From assembly GCF_947623445.1 (NCBI RefSeq), contig NC_135241.1, positions 5,954,501 to 6,018,500 of the forward strand: a DNA stretch of 64,000 nucleotides, written 5' to 3'. This stretch comes from Clavelina lepadiformis (lineage: Eukaryota > Chordata > Ascidiacea > Aplousobranchia > Clavelinidae). The position numbers and the translations under genes were made by a program. The notes under the pieces were generated by a model. It had not been told where the DNA came from. It worked only from the letters and a program-made list of their open reading frames with translations, and made no database searches. Below are positions 50,126-61,922 of the stretch, in pieces (positions within the stretch are counted from its first letter, which is position 1; each line of letters opens with the position of its first letter).

Positions 50126-50805
50126 TTGTTGGTTGCTGCTCTGCAATTGACAGGCTGGTGTTGGTGTCGTAACATCAAGCTACTGTTGGTGACGTAACGA
50201 ACAGCAAGACTGTGGATTGCTCGATTGTCGAGTAGCACCCTGCTGTTGGTTGCTGCTGAAAAATAAAATACTTACCATTTCCTTATATTGTGGCCGATCA
50301 GGTTACCAATACGCAGATGATGAGGCTTCGTATGACTTCTAGCAAAGTTGCGTGTTCTTCTTGAAAAGCACAACTAAGTTATTTCTTCATAGAAGCATAT
50401 TGACCAATGAAAAAAATCTAATAAAACTTTATTTACAAACTGATAAACATAACGTAAAGTAATGTACTGAACAAAGTTGAAAACGCAAGGGTATATAACG
50501 AAAAGTAATCAGCGAATGAATGAAAATTAAAGAGAAAAGCACGAACTTAAAAAGGAAATGACCAAACCGTGGCGCTTGCCGCCACGATATCAGGGGTGTT
50601 CAAGACGTGAATATAACTTAAGCTATTCTTGCCCACAAACCCAATCTTTAAATATATTCTTTTCTAAAAACTAATGTATACTATTCTCGGAAAATCCATA
50701 TCAGCTGCTAAAAAGCTGTTTTGCTGAAAAACTGAACTATTTATTATTTCTTCACCAACAGCAACCTGTCAGTAACTGAGCAGCAACCAATAGCAGGGTG
50801 ATGTT
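50126..50805. repeat. Spaced inverted repeat around GGTTGCTGCT words
   Basis: Left-side words GTTGGTTGCTGCTCTGCAAT and CACCCTGCTGTTGGTTGCTG (about 50126-50250) are matched in reverse complement near 50755-50805 (CACCAACAGCAACCTGTCAG, then GCAGCAACCAATAGCAGGGTG). Spacing is about 0.5 kb. It may be a foldback element or the ends of a decayed transposon; no target duplication was found. Confidence 0.5.
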
Positions 50806-50916
50806 GGAAGAAGGCAGGCTGCGCCACCAGCTTTTTCGGTTACTTATGACCTAGCTATGTAATTAATAGCAGTAAGAATTATGTAATTAATAAGCTTAGT
50901 GTTTTCAAAAATGTTA

Positions 50917-52665
50917 ACAATAACAAAAATATTAAATACGTTTCTTTAGCTGATTCTACCTGATAAATTTATGTCCCCAAGGACAACGCGCATATAAATT
51001 CATACTGTAGTTATATCTTATTTGTTCTGCGTACTCCACGCATCATAAGCATAATCGAGAAATTTAAATTTAAATTAAAAGTTAATGTATTCCTTATCCC
51101 CCTATCGACTTCTATCTTTACTTATTTTCCATATTATGTTTTGTGGTAGATGATATTTATTTTATTTTATTTGCATGGACACAGGCTAACTAAGCCAAAT
51201 ACTTATCAACGGTCACTTTCACCCATTGTCTACCAACAAAGCATTCTTTTAATCTTTTCTTACGCTAAGCACTTTTAGCTACGTTTTATATTAACCCACC
51301 TTTATTGCTTTCATAAATGACTTACATTAAATACAAAGCGTTACTACACGCTGTACGATTATTTTGCCTTGTTTGTCATCATATACCAGGTTGCAAACTG
51401 CCATCCTGTATAAGTCAGAATCTGTTGATATTGTGACTATCCCGATAACCTCGATTCACAAATGGGTCCACTAAACTTGCATACAACAAATGCAAGCAGA
51501 AAACGAATTGAGGCGAATCGCGATATTAAGCTTATTACTCAGACTGATCGAACTTTTATTTTCTTCTCCTGCATTATGCAAATCCTCTTACCCTTACCCA
51601 CCCTTATACTTACATTATCTTGCTATATAAATTCGGCAAACCAAACGCGTTGTCCGATATCATTGTGTCAAAATATTGAAATGCATTTAGATAATGGCAA
51701 TCATTTCATTCAAACTGTTTGTGTTAGGTTTTGTGTGCAATTACAATTACGATACTTTTAATTTCCTTCGGTTGTGGTAAAAGCTGTATAAAAAAAAAAT
51801 ATCACAATATTAAATGAGAAACCCTTCTATATAACATAGCATTAGTGAAGAATATTTACTGCTATTTTTTTCTTTTGCATATTCCATCTGTGTACGTTCG
51901 TTGACCGCATCAAAATTCTGGCTGGAGAGAAAACAAATTCTGCATTCACATTGCAAGCTGACAACAAGAATCTTGCAAGCTGCCAACGCCAATATTCCTA
52001 CCTCGAAGCTTTTTGGGTTAGGGGAGTTATTGTGGCATTCGGATAGCCCAAACATTGCAATAATTATATATATTGGCATTGCAAAAGTTTTGATTTTTCT
52101 CCAGGCAGATAATAATGTTTGCAAAGCTTTGTAGCGTGCTGACGTAGATTGAAGTGTTTCAAGTAACGTCGTATTGATCGTATAATACTTTGTACGTAAC
52201 AAATGCATTGTTTCTAAATGGTAGTCAAAAAGTAGTTCCAAATTGACGTGTGACGTAGTTAAGTGTGTCAAGTGGTTTTCTGTATTTGAATTCTTTGTGA
52301 GAAAAAGGCTGAAATTGGAATTGTACACGTGATTATGGGCTGATTGGTCAATACTTTAGTAGGCCTATAAAAAGAAATGTTAGGTTTAAAATCGCTCTCG
52401 TCTCTCTTAGAAACTATCTTATTCCTGAGTTATTTCCTGTGAATTGAAGTAATTAATAAGATATTGGGAATTGGAAGCATGGTGTAATATTGCTAATTCG
52501 ATACAACTAATTCGGACAATATAACAATTTGAACTTATGAAGTTGGTGTTGATTTAAGAAGCAAATAAGACAGTAAACGCAACGGAGTCAAGATAACTAG
52601 CGGAGTCAACAATCAGACTTGGCTTAGGCCAGTCTAAAACCAATTCACCACCACCCATTCCCATA
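50917..52665 (+). mobile_element. LTR element R, copy 1 (older, 5'-truncated) with 3' LTR
   Basis: The stretch from about 50917 matches R copy 2 (from about 57413) through AAATTTATGTCCCCAAGGAC, a pyrimidine-rich block, and a shared frame reading LLPLPTLILTLSCYINSANQ. The 3' LTR is 52031-52665, starting TGTGGCATTCGG after a purine-rich GGGTTAGGGGAG tract and ending TTCCCATA. It is clearly more diverged than copy 2. The 5' LTR is not seen. It is inserted in the pol C-terminus of the gypsy-like element that continues at 52666. Confidence 0.75.
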
Positions 52666-52880
52666 ACATTGAGGAAGCCACAGTGTCGGATGTCACTCCA
52701 CCGTTACGTCAACCGGAATTACGTTTGCCTACAGGCATTGGTGACGGTGTGCGGACAGAAACTGACATTCAAAACGATGGAGACCAGGAAACGTCTTCCA
52801 TGGAGACTGATTCACAAACCCCGCGGCGCTCCACGAGAGAGAGAAGACCTCCACAAAGATATGGCGAATGGACTTTGTAG
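52666..52880 (+). pseudogene. Ty3/gypsy-like pol C-terminus (fragment)
   Basis: The open frame reads NIEEATVSDVTPPLRQPELR and ends TPRRSTRERRPPQRYGEWTL before the stop. The Arg-rich RRSxRxRRPPxRY tail is typical of the extreme C-terminus of LTR-retrotransposon polyproteins. Everything upstream is replaced by R copy 1. About 65 bp later a purine-rich CCGGGGGTGAA tract leads into the 3' LTR. Confidence 0.7.
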
Positions 52881-52975
52881 TTTTTTCAAACATTGTAATT
52901 ACTTATTATTATTAATGCTTAATAATTATTTAACCGGGGGTGAATGTGGTGACATTCCAATGTATTAACATTCCT

Positions 52976-53029
52976 TTGTTTACGCCTTGCCTCACGCCTT
53001 AATTGTTTACGCCTTGCCTCACGCCTTAA
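52976..53029 (+). repeat. 27-bp tandem duplication in the LTR
   Basis: Two perfect copies of a 27-bp unit beginning TTGTTTACGCCTTGCC lie head to tail at 52976-53002 and 53003-53029, upstream of the likely transcription start region. They may be duplicated promoter or enhancer elements of the LTR. Confidence 0.85.
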
Positions 53030-53402
53030 TTGCTTCGCCGCCTTAAATAGAACTGCAGAACGTCATTTCAGTAGCAAGCGCAGTGTCGGTGGGTCGGCTG
53101 CTTAAAAGTGGCGTAGCAGCCACCTGGCGGTTCTGGCTCTGCGCCAGGGGCGGCAGGCTGCAAGGGGCGGCAAAATGAGGCTGCACAGTGCACATAGCAC
53201 GAGAATTTTAAAAAAAATGGAGCGGTAAACAAGCTATTTTGTTACAATTTGGTCCCGCTGACCAAGAAAACTGTGGAAGGTGAACCAGTCCTGGGCATTT
53301 AAACGTTTAATTGTAAACTTTTAAGTTGTTATTGATAGTAAACGTTTAAATGACAGGTTGTGGTTAAATTTATACTAACTTAGTGTTAATTTAGACTCGA
53401 AA

Positions 53403-54631
53403 ATGAAACGTGTCAAAGAGAGTGGAGCTTTTTTTAAAAAGAAGCGAAAGCAAGAGAACAGAATTAAAAACGCACATGGGAGCTATGCTAAAATTTGTAA
53501 CCTCTTCTGGTTCAAATGTTTCTTTAACATTACCAGAGAACGATTCAAATAAAAACCCAGACAATAACGCTGAGCTCCAGAGAGATACTGAAAATATCAG
53601 CAGAAACGCAAGAAACAGGGTCTATCAAAAGTAATACCAATGAAATCAATTATGCATTGCCAGTTATAGATGGAGACGAAGGTGAAAATATCGACGAAGC
53701 AGTTGCAATAGTCAACAATTTGCCCAATGATGTGGCCTCTTGGCCTGAAGTTATAGATCACCATTTATATGGATGAAGAGCGAAAAAAGTGGAAAGCAAT
53801 TTTAGAAAGCGTTGTTGATGTCATATTATTTCTAAGTAAGCAAAACCTTCCTTTTCGAGGACATCGTGAAGCTTTTGAATTCAACAACCAAGGGAATTTT
53901 TTAGAGACTGTGAAGCTTCTGGAAAAATATAGTCCCGTAATCATCAAATACCTTTCTGATATTCGTATTTCTACGAAGATGACAACTACTTATCTTTCTC
54001 CCACTATTCAAAATGAGCTTATTTTGCTTCTCAGTAAAAAAGTCAAAAACATCGTTCGTGAAGAGGTGCGCGAAGCTAAATATTTTGCGATTATGTGCGA
54101 CAGTACTCCGGACGTATCACATACTGATCAAATGACTCTTATAGTCAGATATGTAACAATCAAAAACAGTATTGCCCAACTGAAGGAATCGTTTTTTAAT
54201 TTCTTTCCGTTGAGCGGAAAAACGGCAGCTGAAATTTCTCAATCTATTCTAGATGAACTTGAACTAAACAACTTAGATGTGATGATGTGTAGGTGAAAAG
54301 GCTACCACAACACATCTACTATGTCGGGAATTCATACTGGAGTTCAGCAAAAAATCAAAAACATAAATCCAAAAGCACTACTCGTACCGTGTGGAAATCA
54401 CACACTGAATCTTGCAGATGTTCATGCCGTCGGATCGTTGCATTTAAGCGACAGATTTTCGCTGTTTTACAAAGTATGTTTTTTTTTTGCTGCCTCTACT
54501 CATAGATGGGATGTCCTTCTAAAGCATGCGCCAATCGCGCTGAAGCGAGTGATTGATACGCGATGGAGCGCACATCACGCTGCTGTAAAGGCCCTTAACG
54601 CAGGTTTTGATGAGTTTATGGATGCTCTAGA
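53403..54631 (+). pseudogene. ZMYM1-like hAT transposase, N-terminal part (frameshifted)
   Basis: The reading starts MKRVKESGAFFKKKRKQEN, then needs frame changes to follow MGAMLKFVTSSGSNVSLTL, NNLPNDVASWPEVIDHHLYG and the long frame at 53769-54296 (WKAILESVVDVILFLSKQNL, LPFRGHREAFEF). A further frame change leads to TMSGIHTGVQQKIKNINPKA and PCGNHTLNLADVHAVGS. These are the conserved blocks of the ZMYM1/DUF4371 branch of hAT-derived proteins, including the D-S-T-PDVSHTDQ catalytic region. Multiple frameshifts and an in-frame stop make it inactive. The frame is interrupted by element A at 54640. Confidence 0.8.
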
Positions 54632-56241
54632 CTCTAGAGCAAGGTTGTTCAAATGGCGGATCGCGATCCGGATCCGGATCTTTTAAACTTTTTATATGGA
54701 TCTTTAAATGTAGCCTTGAAAAAAAAACTTTTGAAACTTCCTTTTTTTTTCAAAAAAAAAAGTTTTTTTTTTCAAGAGAAACTTTTTCTTTCGAAAAAAA
54801 CTTTCACTTTTTATGTGGATACTAATTGCCAGGGTTGAAATTAATTTTTTGAATTTATAATAGCATAATTTTGCTCCCTCTCAGCATTAAAGCGTATCGT
54901 TTTCGTTTACTCATTTACACACCACTAACTCGACTAACTATTCTCTTGTCTTCTCTTCTCGCGGTCAGCTGGTTTTCTGCACGGCGGGGGGCCGCGGCGA
55001 AACAAAAAACTTCTCGAAATGTATCACTTGTACAAATCATCAGAGTTATTATCAACATGGCCAGTAAGAAGCGGAAAATTGATTTAGAAAACAGACAATT
55101 CAATGGTGAATGGACTGAAGATTACTTGTTTGTGCTCAACCCAAGCAATAAACCCAAACGTTTATTGTGTGACTGCACTCTAAGCATGATAAAGAGTCAA
55201 AACATCAAACGACATTTCTTTACTCATCATAAACATTTTAATGAGAAGTACAAGCCTGGCTCATGGGCCAGAAAACAGAAAGTTGCGTGTTTAGATAAGT
55301 CTGCCAGCTCTCAGAAACAATGCCTCTCAACATTTGTGTCTGAGCAATCAAAAGCCACAGAAGCAACACTCAGCATCAGTCACATTCTGGGCAAGCGGAT
55401 GATGACATACAGTGATGCTGAAGCTGTTAAAGAATGCATTGTTGAAGCAGTAAAAATCATGCATCCAAGTGAGAAAGAAGTGATCACCAGCATGACAACT
55501 CTCCCGCTCTCCAGATTGACATGTACACGGAGATGCACTGATATCGCTGAGGATTTGCATGACCAGGTGTTGATTGAAGTCAAGGACGCTGATTGCTATG
55601 CACTAGCTTTAGATGAATCAACAGATGTTACTAATTGTGCCCAGCTTGCAGTATTTGTTAGGTGAGTTGATATTATAAGTATAATATTGGTTGTAAATGG
55701 AAAATTTCATTGCAAGTCCAGTGTCAAAAACATTTTGTATATATTTTATTTTTTGTACGCAAATTTGCATGCAGGTACTTTCACCACGGAGTGTTCAATG
55801 AAGAACTGCTTGCACTGATCACACTACATGGCAATACTACAGCAGCTGCGATATATGATGCACTCATAAGCAAACTTAAGGAGCTTCAGTTGCCAATTCA
55901 GAACATTTGCGCACTTTCCACTGATGGTGCACCCGCCATGATAGGAGCATGTCATGGTATGTCATTACTCATTACAGTTGTATGTATGTCATTACAAATG
56001 TATTAAGTCTAATAAATATTTCATTGCACAAAATCTAACATAGCATAGCGGCCATAGCCTAATTATTTGTATTGACATACCTCAAGATGTAATATGACTT
56101 TACAGTAAATAACTCTTCCAATTTTTATGTAGGTGTAGTCACCAACTTGAGAACCGAGTACTGTCCTGATTTGATAGGAATCCACTGCATCATCCACCAA
56201 TCCGTACTATGTGCCAAGCTGTCCGGAGACTTCCAAGAGCT

Positions 56242-56925
56242 TGTGGCGTTTGGATATCATCAAATTATAATTAACACTTTTAAAAGGCGGTTTTTGCATT
56301 CTCTCTAGCTGGAATTAAGTAAATGTTAAAACAGACGTATTTATCGTGTTAATCTCTTATTCAAACAAGAAATTCTGAACCGACATATTTAACGCAGATT
56401 GAAGTGTTTCAAATAGCATTGTTTTTACGGCGTAAAGTTTGAAGTGTACTTGATGAAATGTTTGGATGACGTAGATTCGTAGAATAATAGATATTACACA
56501 CATACACGTAGCAACGATAAATTAACATGGCGTTAGCTGATTGGCTGACGTGTATGATATAAAACGTTAAGCTTGGTTCAAATCGTTACCCCCTGGATGC
56601 TCTGGCCGGCGAGGCTCTGCAAGGGCTTGTCCCTTCAGGACTTGCTAGTACTTCTCACGGTTTTTAGTTTTGGATCTGTTTTACGTTTTGGCTTATTCAG
56701 TATTGAATTCAAGTGACAGTTCTATTCAAAAATGGGAATGGTGTAAACGTCTCTATTTCGATACAACTTATTCGGACAATATAACAACTAAACTTTATGA
56801 AGTTGGTGTTGATTTAAGAAGCAGAATAGAGACAGTAAACGCAACGGAGTCAAAGACAATTAGCGGAGTCAACAGTCAGACTTGGCTTAGGCCAGTCTAG
56901 AAACCACACCACCCCATTTCCCATA
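56242..56925 (+). repeat. 5' LTR of R copy 2
   Basis: Starts TGTGGCGTTTGG and ends TTCCCATA. A TATA-like GATATAAAACG at about 56560 is followed by a GC-richer stretch. A 76-codon open frame (56670-56900) is also present, unchanged, in the 3' LTR. Confidence 0.88.
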
Positions 56926-58547
56926 AATGGTAACCCCGACTTTCTTCTGCAAAAGAAGGAGAACACTGCACTTCTGAAAGATTCGATTTAGAAAAGGTGA
57001 AAATTGGAGTCAGATTAGGATCGAGAGACAAACTGCTTTCAACGGTCTGTTAGCGAGAATATTGCGGCAGACATTTTAAAAATTCTCGAAGTAACCAGTT
57101 GAAAGAAATCTCGCTAACGAACAATGACTGTCATGCTACTGGCATTATGGATTACGATGATGACGACGCTAGCCAACACTAGCCAAATCCAGCAACCAAC
57201 ACAGACCAGCGACAAGCATCGCTCAAAAGAAAAATGGAAGAACAATCATCAAGAAGAACGAAGTTATCAATCTCTGTGGACACCTCTACCACATTTTGAT
57301 TCTGCACCCGATTAATTCTTAGCCGGTAAAGTACATTACTCATTTCTGAATAAATCGTAGCATGTTATTGGTGTTATTAGATATTAGCTAGCGCACATAT
57401 GTCATGATTATTAATAACAAAAATATAAAATACGTTTCTTATTCAGATTTTACCTCCTACATTTATGTCCCCAAGGACAACGCGCATATAAATTCATACT
57501 GTAGTAGTATAGTTATACCTTATATTTGTTCTGCGTAATCAACGCATCATATAATACTAAACGAGAACTTAAAGTTGAACTAAAAGTTAATGTATTCCTT
57601 ATCCCCCTGTCGACTTCTATCTATACTTATTTTTCCATATCATGTTTTGTGGTAGATGATTTTTATTTTATTCTATTTGCACGGACACAGGCTAACTAAG
57701 CCAAATACTTATCAACGGTCACTTTCACCCATTGTCTACCTACAAAGCATTCTTTTAATCTTTTCTTACGCTAAACACTTTTAGCTACGTTTTATATTAA
57801 CCCACCTTTATTGCTTTCATAAATGACTTACATTAAGTACTAGCGTTAACAAAAACGCCGTACGATTATTTTGCCTTGTTTGTCATCATACCAGGTTGCA
57901 AACTGCCAGCCTGTATAAGTCAGAATCTGTTGATATTGTAACTATCCCGATATAACCTCGATTCACAAATGGGTCCACTAACTTGCATCAACAAATGCAA
58001 AGAGAAAACGAGTTGGGGCGAATCGCGATATTAAGCTTATTACTCAGACTGATCGAACTTTTATTTTTCTTCTCCTGCATTATGCAAACCCTCTTACCCT
58101 TACCCACCCTTATACTTACATTATCTTGCTATATAAATTCGGCAAACCAAACGCGTTGTCCGATATCATTGTGTCAAAAATATTGAAATGCATTTGGTTA
58201 TAATGGCAATCATTTTATTCAAACTATTTGTGTTAGGTTTTGTGTGCAATTACAATTACGATACTTTTAATTTACTTCGGTTGTGGTAAAAGCTGTATAA
58301 AAAAAAAATATCACAATATTAAATAAGAAACCCTTCTATATAACATAGTATTAGTGAAGAATGTTTACTGCTATTTTTTCTTTTGCATATTCCATCTGTG
58401 TACGTTCGTTGACCGCATCACAATTCTGACTGGAGAGAAAACAAATTCTGCATTCACATTGCAAGCTGACAACAAACAACAAGAAATCTTGCAAGCTGCC
58501 AACGCCGACAATTCCTACCTCGAAGCTTTTATGGGTTGGGAGATTTA

Positions 58548-59235
58548 TGTGGCGTTTGGATATCATCAAATTATAATTAACACTTTTAAAAGGCGGTTTT
58601 TGCATTCTCTCTAGCTGGAATTAAGTAAATGTTAAAACAGACGTATTTATCGTGTTAATCTCTTATTCAAACAAGAAATTCTGAACCGACATATTTAACG
58701 CAGATTGAAGTGTTTCAAATAGCATTGTTTTTACGGCGTAAAGTTTGAAGTGTACTTGATGAAATGTTTGGATGACGTAGATTCGTAGAATAATAGATAT
58801 TAAACACATACACGTAGCAACGATAAATTAACATGGCGTTAGCTGATTGGCTGACGTGTATGATATAAAACGTTAAGCTTGGTTCAAATCGTTACCCCCT
58901 GGATGCTCTGGCCGGCGAGGCTCTGCAAGGGCTTGTCCCTTCAGGACTTGCTAGTACTTCTCACGGTTTTTAGTTTTGGATCTGTTTTACGTTTTGGCTT
59001 ATTCAGTATTGAATTCAAGTGACAGTTCTATTCAAAAATGGGAATGGTGTAAACGTCTCTATTTCGATACAACTTATTCGGACAATATAACAACTAAACT
59101 TTATGAAGTTGGTGTTGATTTAAGAAGCAGAATAGAGACAGTAAACGCAACGGAGTCAAAGACAATTAGCGGAGTCAACAGTCAGACTTGGCTTAGGCCA
59201 GTCTAGAAACCAATACACCACCCCCAATTCCCATA
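58548..59235 (+). repeat. 3' LTR of R copy 2
   Basis: Nearly identical to the 5' LTR over its whole length. The 76-codon open frame recurs at 58976-59206. Confidence 0.88.
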
Positions 59236-60379
59236 AGCTAATGACTGATGCAATGAAACTAATCAATAAACTGAAAGCAAACTCATCTCTAAAGCACCGG
59301 CAACTAAGGATTTTCTAGATCAGCATAATGCTGAATTTTGTGACTTACTCACGCATAATAACGTGAGATGGCTAAGTAAGGGCAATGCTTTGAAAAGGCT
59401 GTGGGACCTTCGTAAAGATTTGGTCATGTTTTTGAATGAAAAGGGTCAAACTAGTACTCTGCTTGAAGGTACCAATCTATGTAACTTGGCTTTCCTTGCT
59501 GACTGTTTTACCCATCTAAATACTCTGAACTTGAAGCTCCAGGGCAAGGGGCATACTATCATTCAGCTGTGGTCAGCAGTGAAATCTTTCAAGCAACAGC
59601 TGTTGCTATTCGTTTCAGATATCACCAAAGACATGCTCCACTTTCCATGCTTGAAAGTGACTCTACAAGAAGTTAGCTGTGGTAATGATTGGTCATGCTT
59701 TGTCGAATTTCTGCAAAATTTGGACACTGAGTTCTGTAACAGGTTCAAGGAATTTTATGAAATCAGTTCAGTTATAGAACTAATTTCACATCCACTGTCT
59801 GCTGATGTTAATGGCACTTGGAAAACACAACTTTCCACTGAATATGCATTGCTGGTGTCTAAAATGCAGGTAGAACTTTGTAATCTTAAAGGAGATGAGA
59901 TTTGTATCGCAGATCCAAATGTGTTTTGGTTATCACTTGTAACCTTGGAAAGGTACCCAGTTATAACCAGGCTGGCTAGAAGGATCCTTACTTGCTTCGC
60001 TTCTACGTACCTTTATGAGTCGTTGTTTTCATCAATGAATTTTGTAAAAAAACAAGCATAGAACGAGACTCACAAATGCTCATCTTCATGAGCTTATGAG
60101 GATATCAGTAAGTGACAGAAAGCCCCGATTCGACGCTATTGTGAGATCTAAACCAACTCATCATTTTTCTCACTGAAATAATCTTGGAGCTGTAGCACAC
60201 TTCATTTTTGACTATTACAAAGTTATTAATATGTTGTAGGGTACATTTCATGAATAAAGCACCACAAAAATTAAAGCATGTCCAATATATTTACTATTCA
60301 TATTTAGTGGATCATCATGTTGTCAGGTTTGGTTGTGGTGGATCATGGCAAAAATCATTTGAACACCCCTGCTCTAGAG

Positions 60380-61907
60380 CAGTGTTTCTCAACCTTTTTA
60401 GCCCACGCACTATTTTCCTTTTAACATAACTAATTGCGGACTCATGTAATAGGAATAAAAAATAAGTTAGTTCAACACTAAAACAGTAAGATAAAAAAGC
60501 AGAAGCGTTTTGTTTATTGGGCACATATGCACTATAAATCTCAGTCGGAACCTTGAAAATTACGACCTTTGCTCAACCTATCTCAATAAGAACTTTGTCC
60601 CTGGACTTGCTTCACAAGTTTGTCGAAATCAGGAATTATGGTCGTCAATGCACACCTGATATCATTTTCCGGTTGAAGTTAGTTCCGGTACTTGGTTTTA
60701 AGCATAGTTAAGTTGAAAATCCAGCTTCACACAAGTATGTAGTCAGAAAAAAGCAAAAGAGCTATTGCTGCTTGTTTGTAGAGGTCAGATAGATTAGGTT
60801 CCTTCGATAGAACATTCGCCCAAAATTGAAACAGAGAAACAATTTTGAACTTGTCTCTCCACATCTGTAAACTTTGCAGTTCAATCAACTGTTCAGCGAA
60901 GCAATTTATTTCTGAATTAACCTCTAACGCTGACACCTCAAAAGTATTTCGTACCCAGTTAAACATCTTGTTATAACTGTGGGAAAGAATATATCGATCC
61001 AGCTCTGAAACAAATGTATCGAGGTGCTCAAGAAAGATCCGACGAATACCGCGCAAACGCATCAATGCTTTCTGTTACATCTAAAATATTTTTGTCTTTT
61101 CCCTGCATAGAGCCATTCAATTGGTTCACATGGCTGAAAAAATAGCTAAGAAAAGCAATTTGGCAATCCATTTGTAATCGCTAAAGAGATCAACAAATTC
61201 ATGTTTCTGTTCTTTCAAAAAGGTGCTGATTTTATCTCGAAGGTTGGCCACTCTCTCCAGTGCCTTTCCTCGCGATAACCAACGAATGTTTGATTGGAAC
61301 AGAAGCCCATTGTATTCTGCCCCCATTTCTTCACATGATACACGAAATAAACGAGTGTGCAAGGAAAGAGATTTAATAAAATTGACAACAGAAACAACTT
61401 CTTTGAAAACTATGGCGAGGTCTTTTCGCCACCAATAATGCCTAAACTGGCTTATGCACAGACATTTGCAAGCACAACCTGGTGTAACGTGCGCAGGTGA
61501 AATTGCATTGCGAGAGAAGCAAAGAAACAAAAAAGTTCTGACACTTGGGAACTCCTTTTAAAAAAGAGAAAAAAGGAGGTGATTTGCGCGCTAGGAATTG
61601 GAAGAAGCAGAAGAGAACGAAAGAATTAAGGAATAATTCTTGGATGGGATTGCCACCACCGTAACAATAGAAATAAACAAGACTCTGAATCAGACTATTT
61701 TAAATTACCAACAAACGAATGTTGTAATTACCAAAATTATCCAACACACCAAGGTATTTCTTGCGACCCCTACTTTTTGAGGCGAAGAACCGTCGCGAAA
61801 ATTATGACCTATGCCTAATTATATACGGTAAATTAATGGGCTTGCGGACTCACAAAAACCTTACGCGGACTCAAATGAGTCCGCGGACTCGGGGTTGAGA
61901 AACACTG
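60380..61907 (-). mobile_element. hAT element B, internally deleted
   Basis: 1528 bp; starts CAGTGTTTCTCAACC and ends GGTTGAGAAACACTG (perfect inverted ends). It is flanked by CTCTAGAG at 60372-60379 and 61908-61915. It shares the left target copy with element A. A partial transposase lies on the minus strand; GGACTC and GTCCGC words recur near the right end. Confidence 0.92.
60727..61530 (-). pseudogene. hAT transposase fragment of element B
   Basis: On the minus strand, 61530-61126 reads FKEVVSVVNFIKSLSLHTRL, EEMGAEYNGLLFQSNIRWLS and RGKALERVANLRDKIS. After a frame break, 61065-60727 continues with FLEHLDTFVSELDRYILSH and ALEVNSEINCFAEQLIELQ. This is the middle to C-terminal half of a ZBED/SCAND3-like hAT transposase; the N-terminal half with the first catalytic Asp and the C-terminal dimerisation block are missing. 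Confidence 0.8.
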
Positions 61908-61922
61908 CTCTAGAGTCTAGAG

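Larger units (their letters stand above)
48034..50916. other. Intergenic, no recognised gene
   Basis: Open frames of 60-89 codons occur on both strands without family resemblance. A strong hairpin (49544-49625) and a spaced inverted repeat (50126-50805) are listed separately. Confidence 0.5.
56242..59235 (+). mobile_element. LTR element R, copy 2: complete, young, non-autonomous
   Basis: Full structure of 2994 bp: LTRs 56242-56925 (684 bp) and 58548-59235 (688 bp), a TGG-started primer-site-like TGGTAACCCCGAC at 56928, and a purine-rich ATGGGTTGGGAGATTT just before the 3' LTR. The target duplication is AGCT (56238-56241 and 59236-59239). The LTRs differ by one substitution in the body and a few changes in the last 30 bases, so insertion is recent. 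No reverse transcriptase, integrase or protease is encoded; the interior is about 1.6 kb and resembles R copy 1. It interrupts the transposase of hAT element A. Confidence 0.9.
55057..60175 (+). pseudogene. GTF2IRD2-like hAT transposase of element A (interrupted)
   Basis: Exon 1 (about 55057-55661) starts MASKKRKIDLENRQFNGEW and has a zinc-finger-like KRLLCDCTLSMIKSQNIKRH, then CYALALDESTDVTNCAQLAV with the first catalytic Asp. Exon 2 (about 55775-55955) includes ICALSTDGAPAMIG, the second catalytic block. Exon 3 includes IGIHCIIHQSVLCAKL and is cut at GDFQEL by the LTR element (56242-59235). It resumes with MTDAMKLINKLKANSS, then shows a 1-nt frameshift near 59311 and the long frame NVRWLSKGNALKRLWDLRKD. 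A second frameshift lies in an A-run near 60050, just after the hAT C-terminal block CFASTYLYESLFSSMNF. Few lesions suggest a fairly young element. Confidence 0.85.
54640..60371 (+). mobile_element. hAT element A (GTF2IRD2-like), carries LTR element R copy 2
   Basis: Ends: left CAAGGTTGTTCAAATGG, right (inverted) CAGGGGTGTTCAAATGA. Perfect 8-bp copies of CTCTAGAG lie at 54632-54639 and 60372-60379. The left subterminal zone has A/T-run palindromes (54720-54810) and GATCCGGATC words. Without the nested LTR element the length is about 2.7 kb. It encodes a broken multi-exon transposase on the plus strand. Confidence 0.9.

Noticed and set aside
51810-52328. 172-codon minus-strand frame
   Set aside because: It runs antisense through the interior and LTR of R copy 1. 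The matching region of copy 2 keeps only a shorter, altered frame, so coding is unlikely.
56575-56590. GGTTCAAATC word resembling an RNA polymerase III B box in the R LTR
   Set aside because: No convincing A box at the right distance and no tRNA-like fold.
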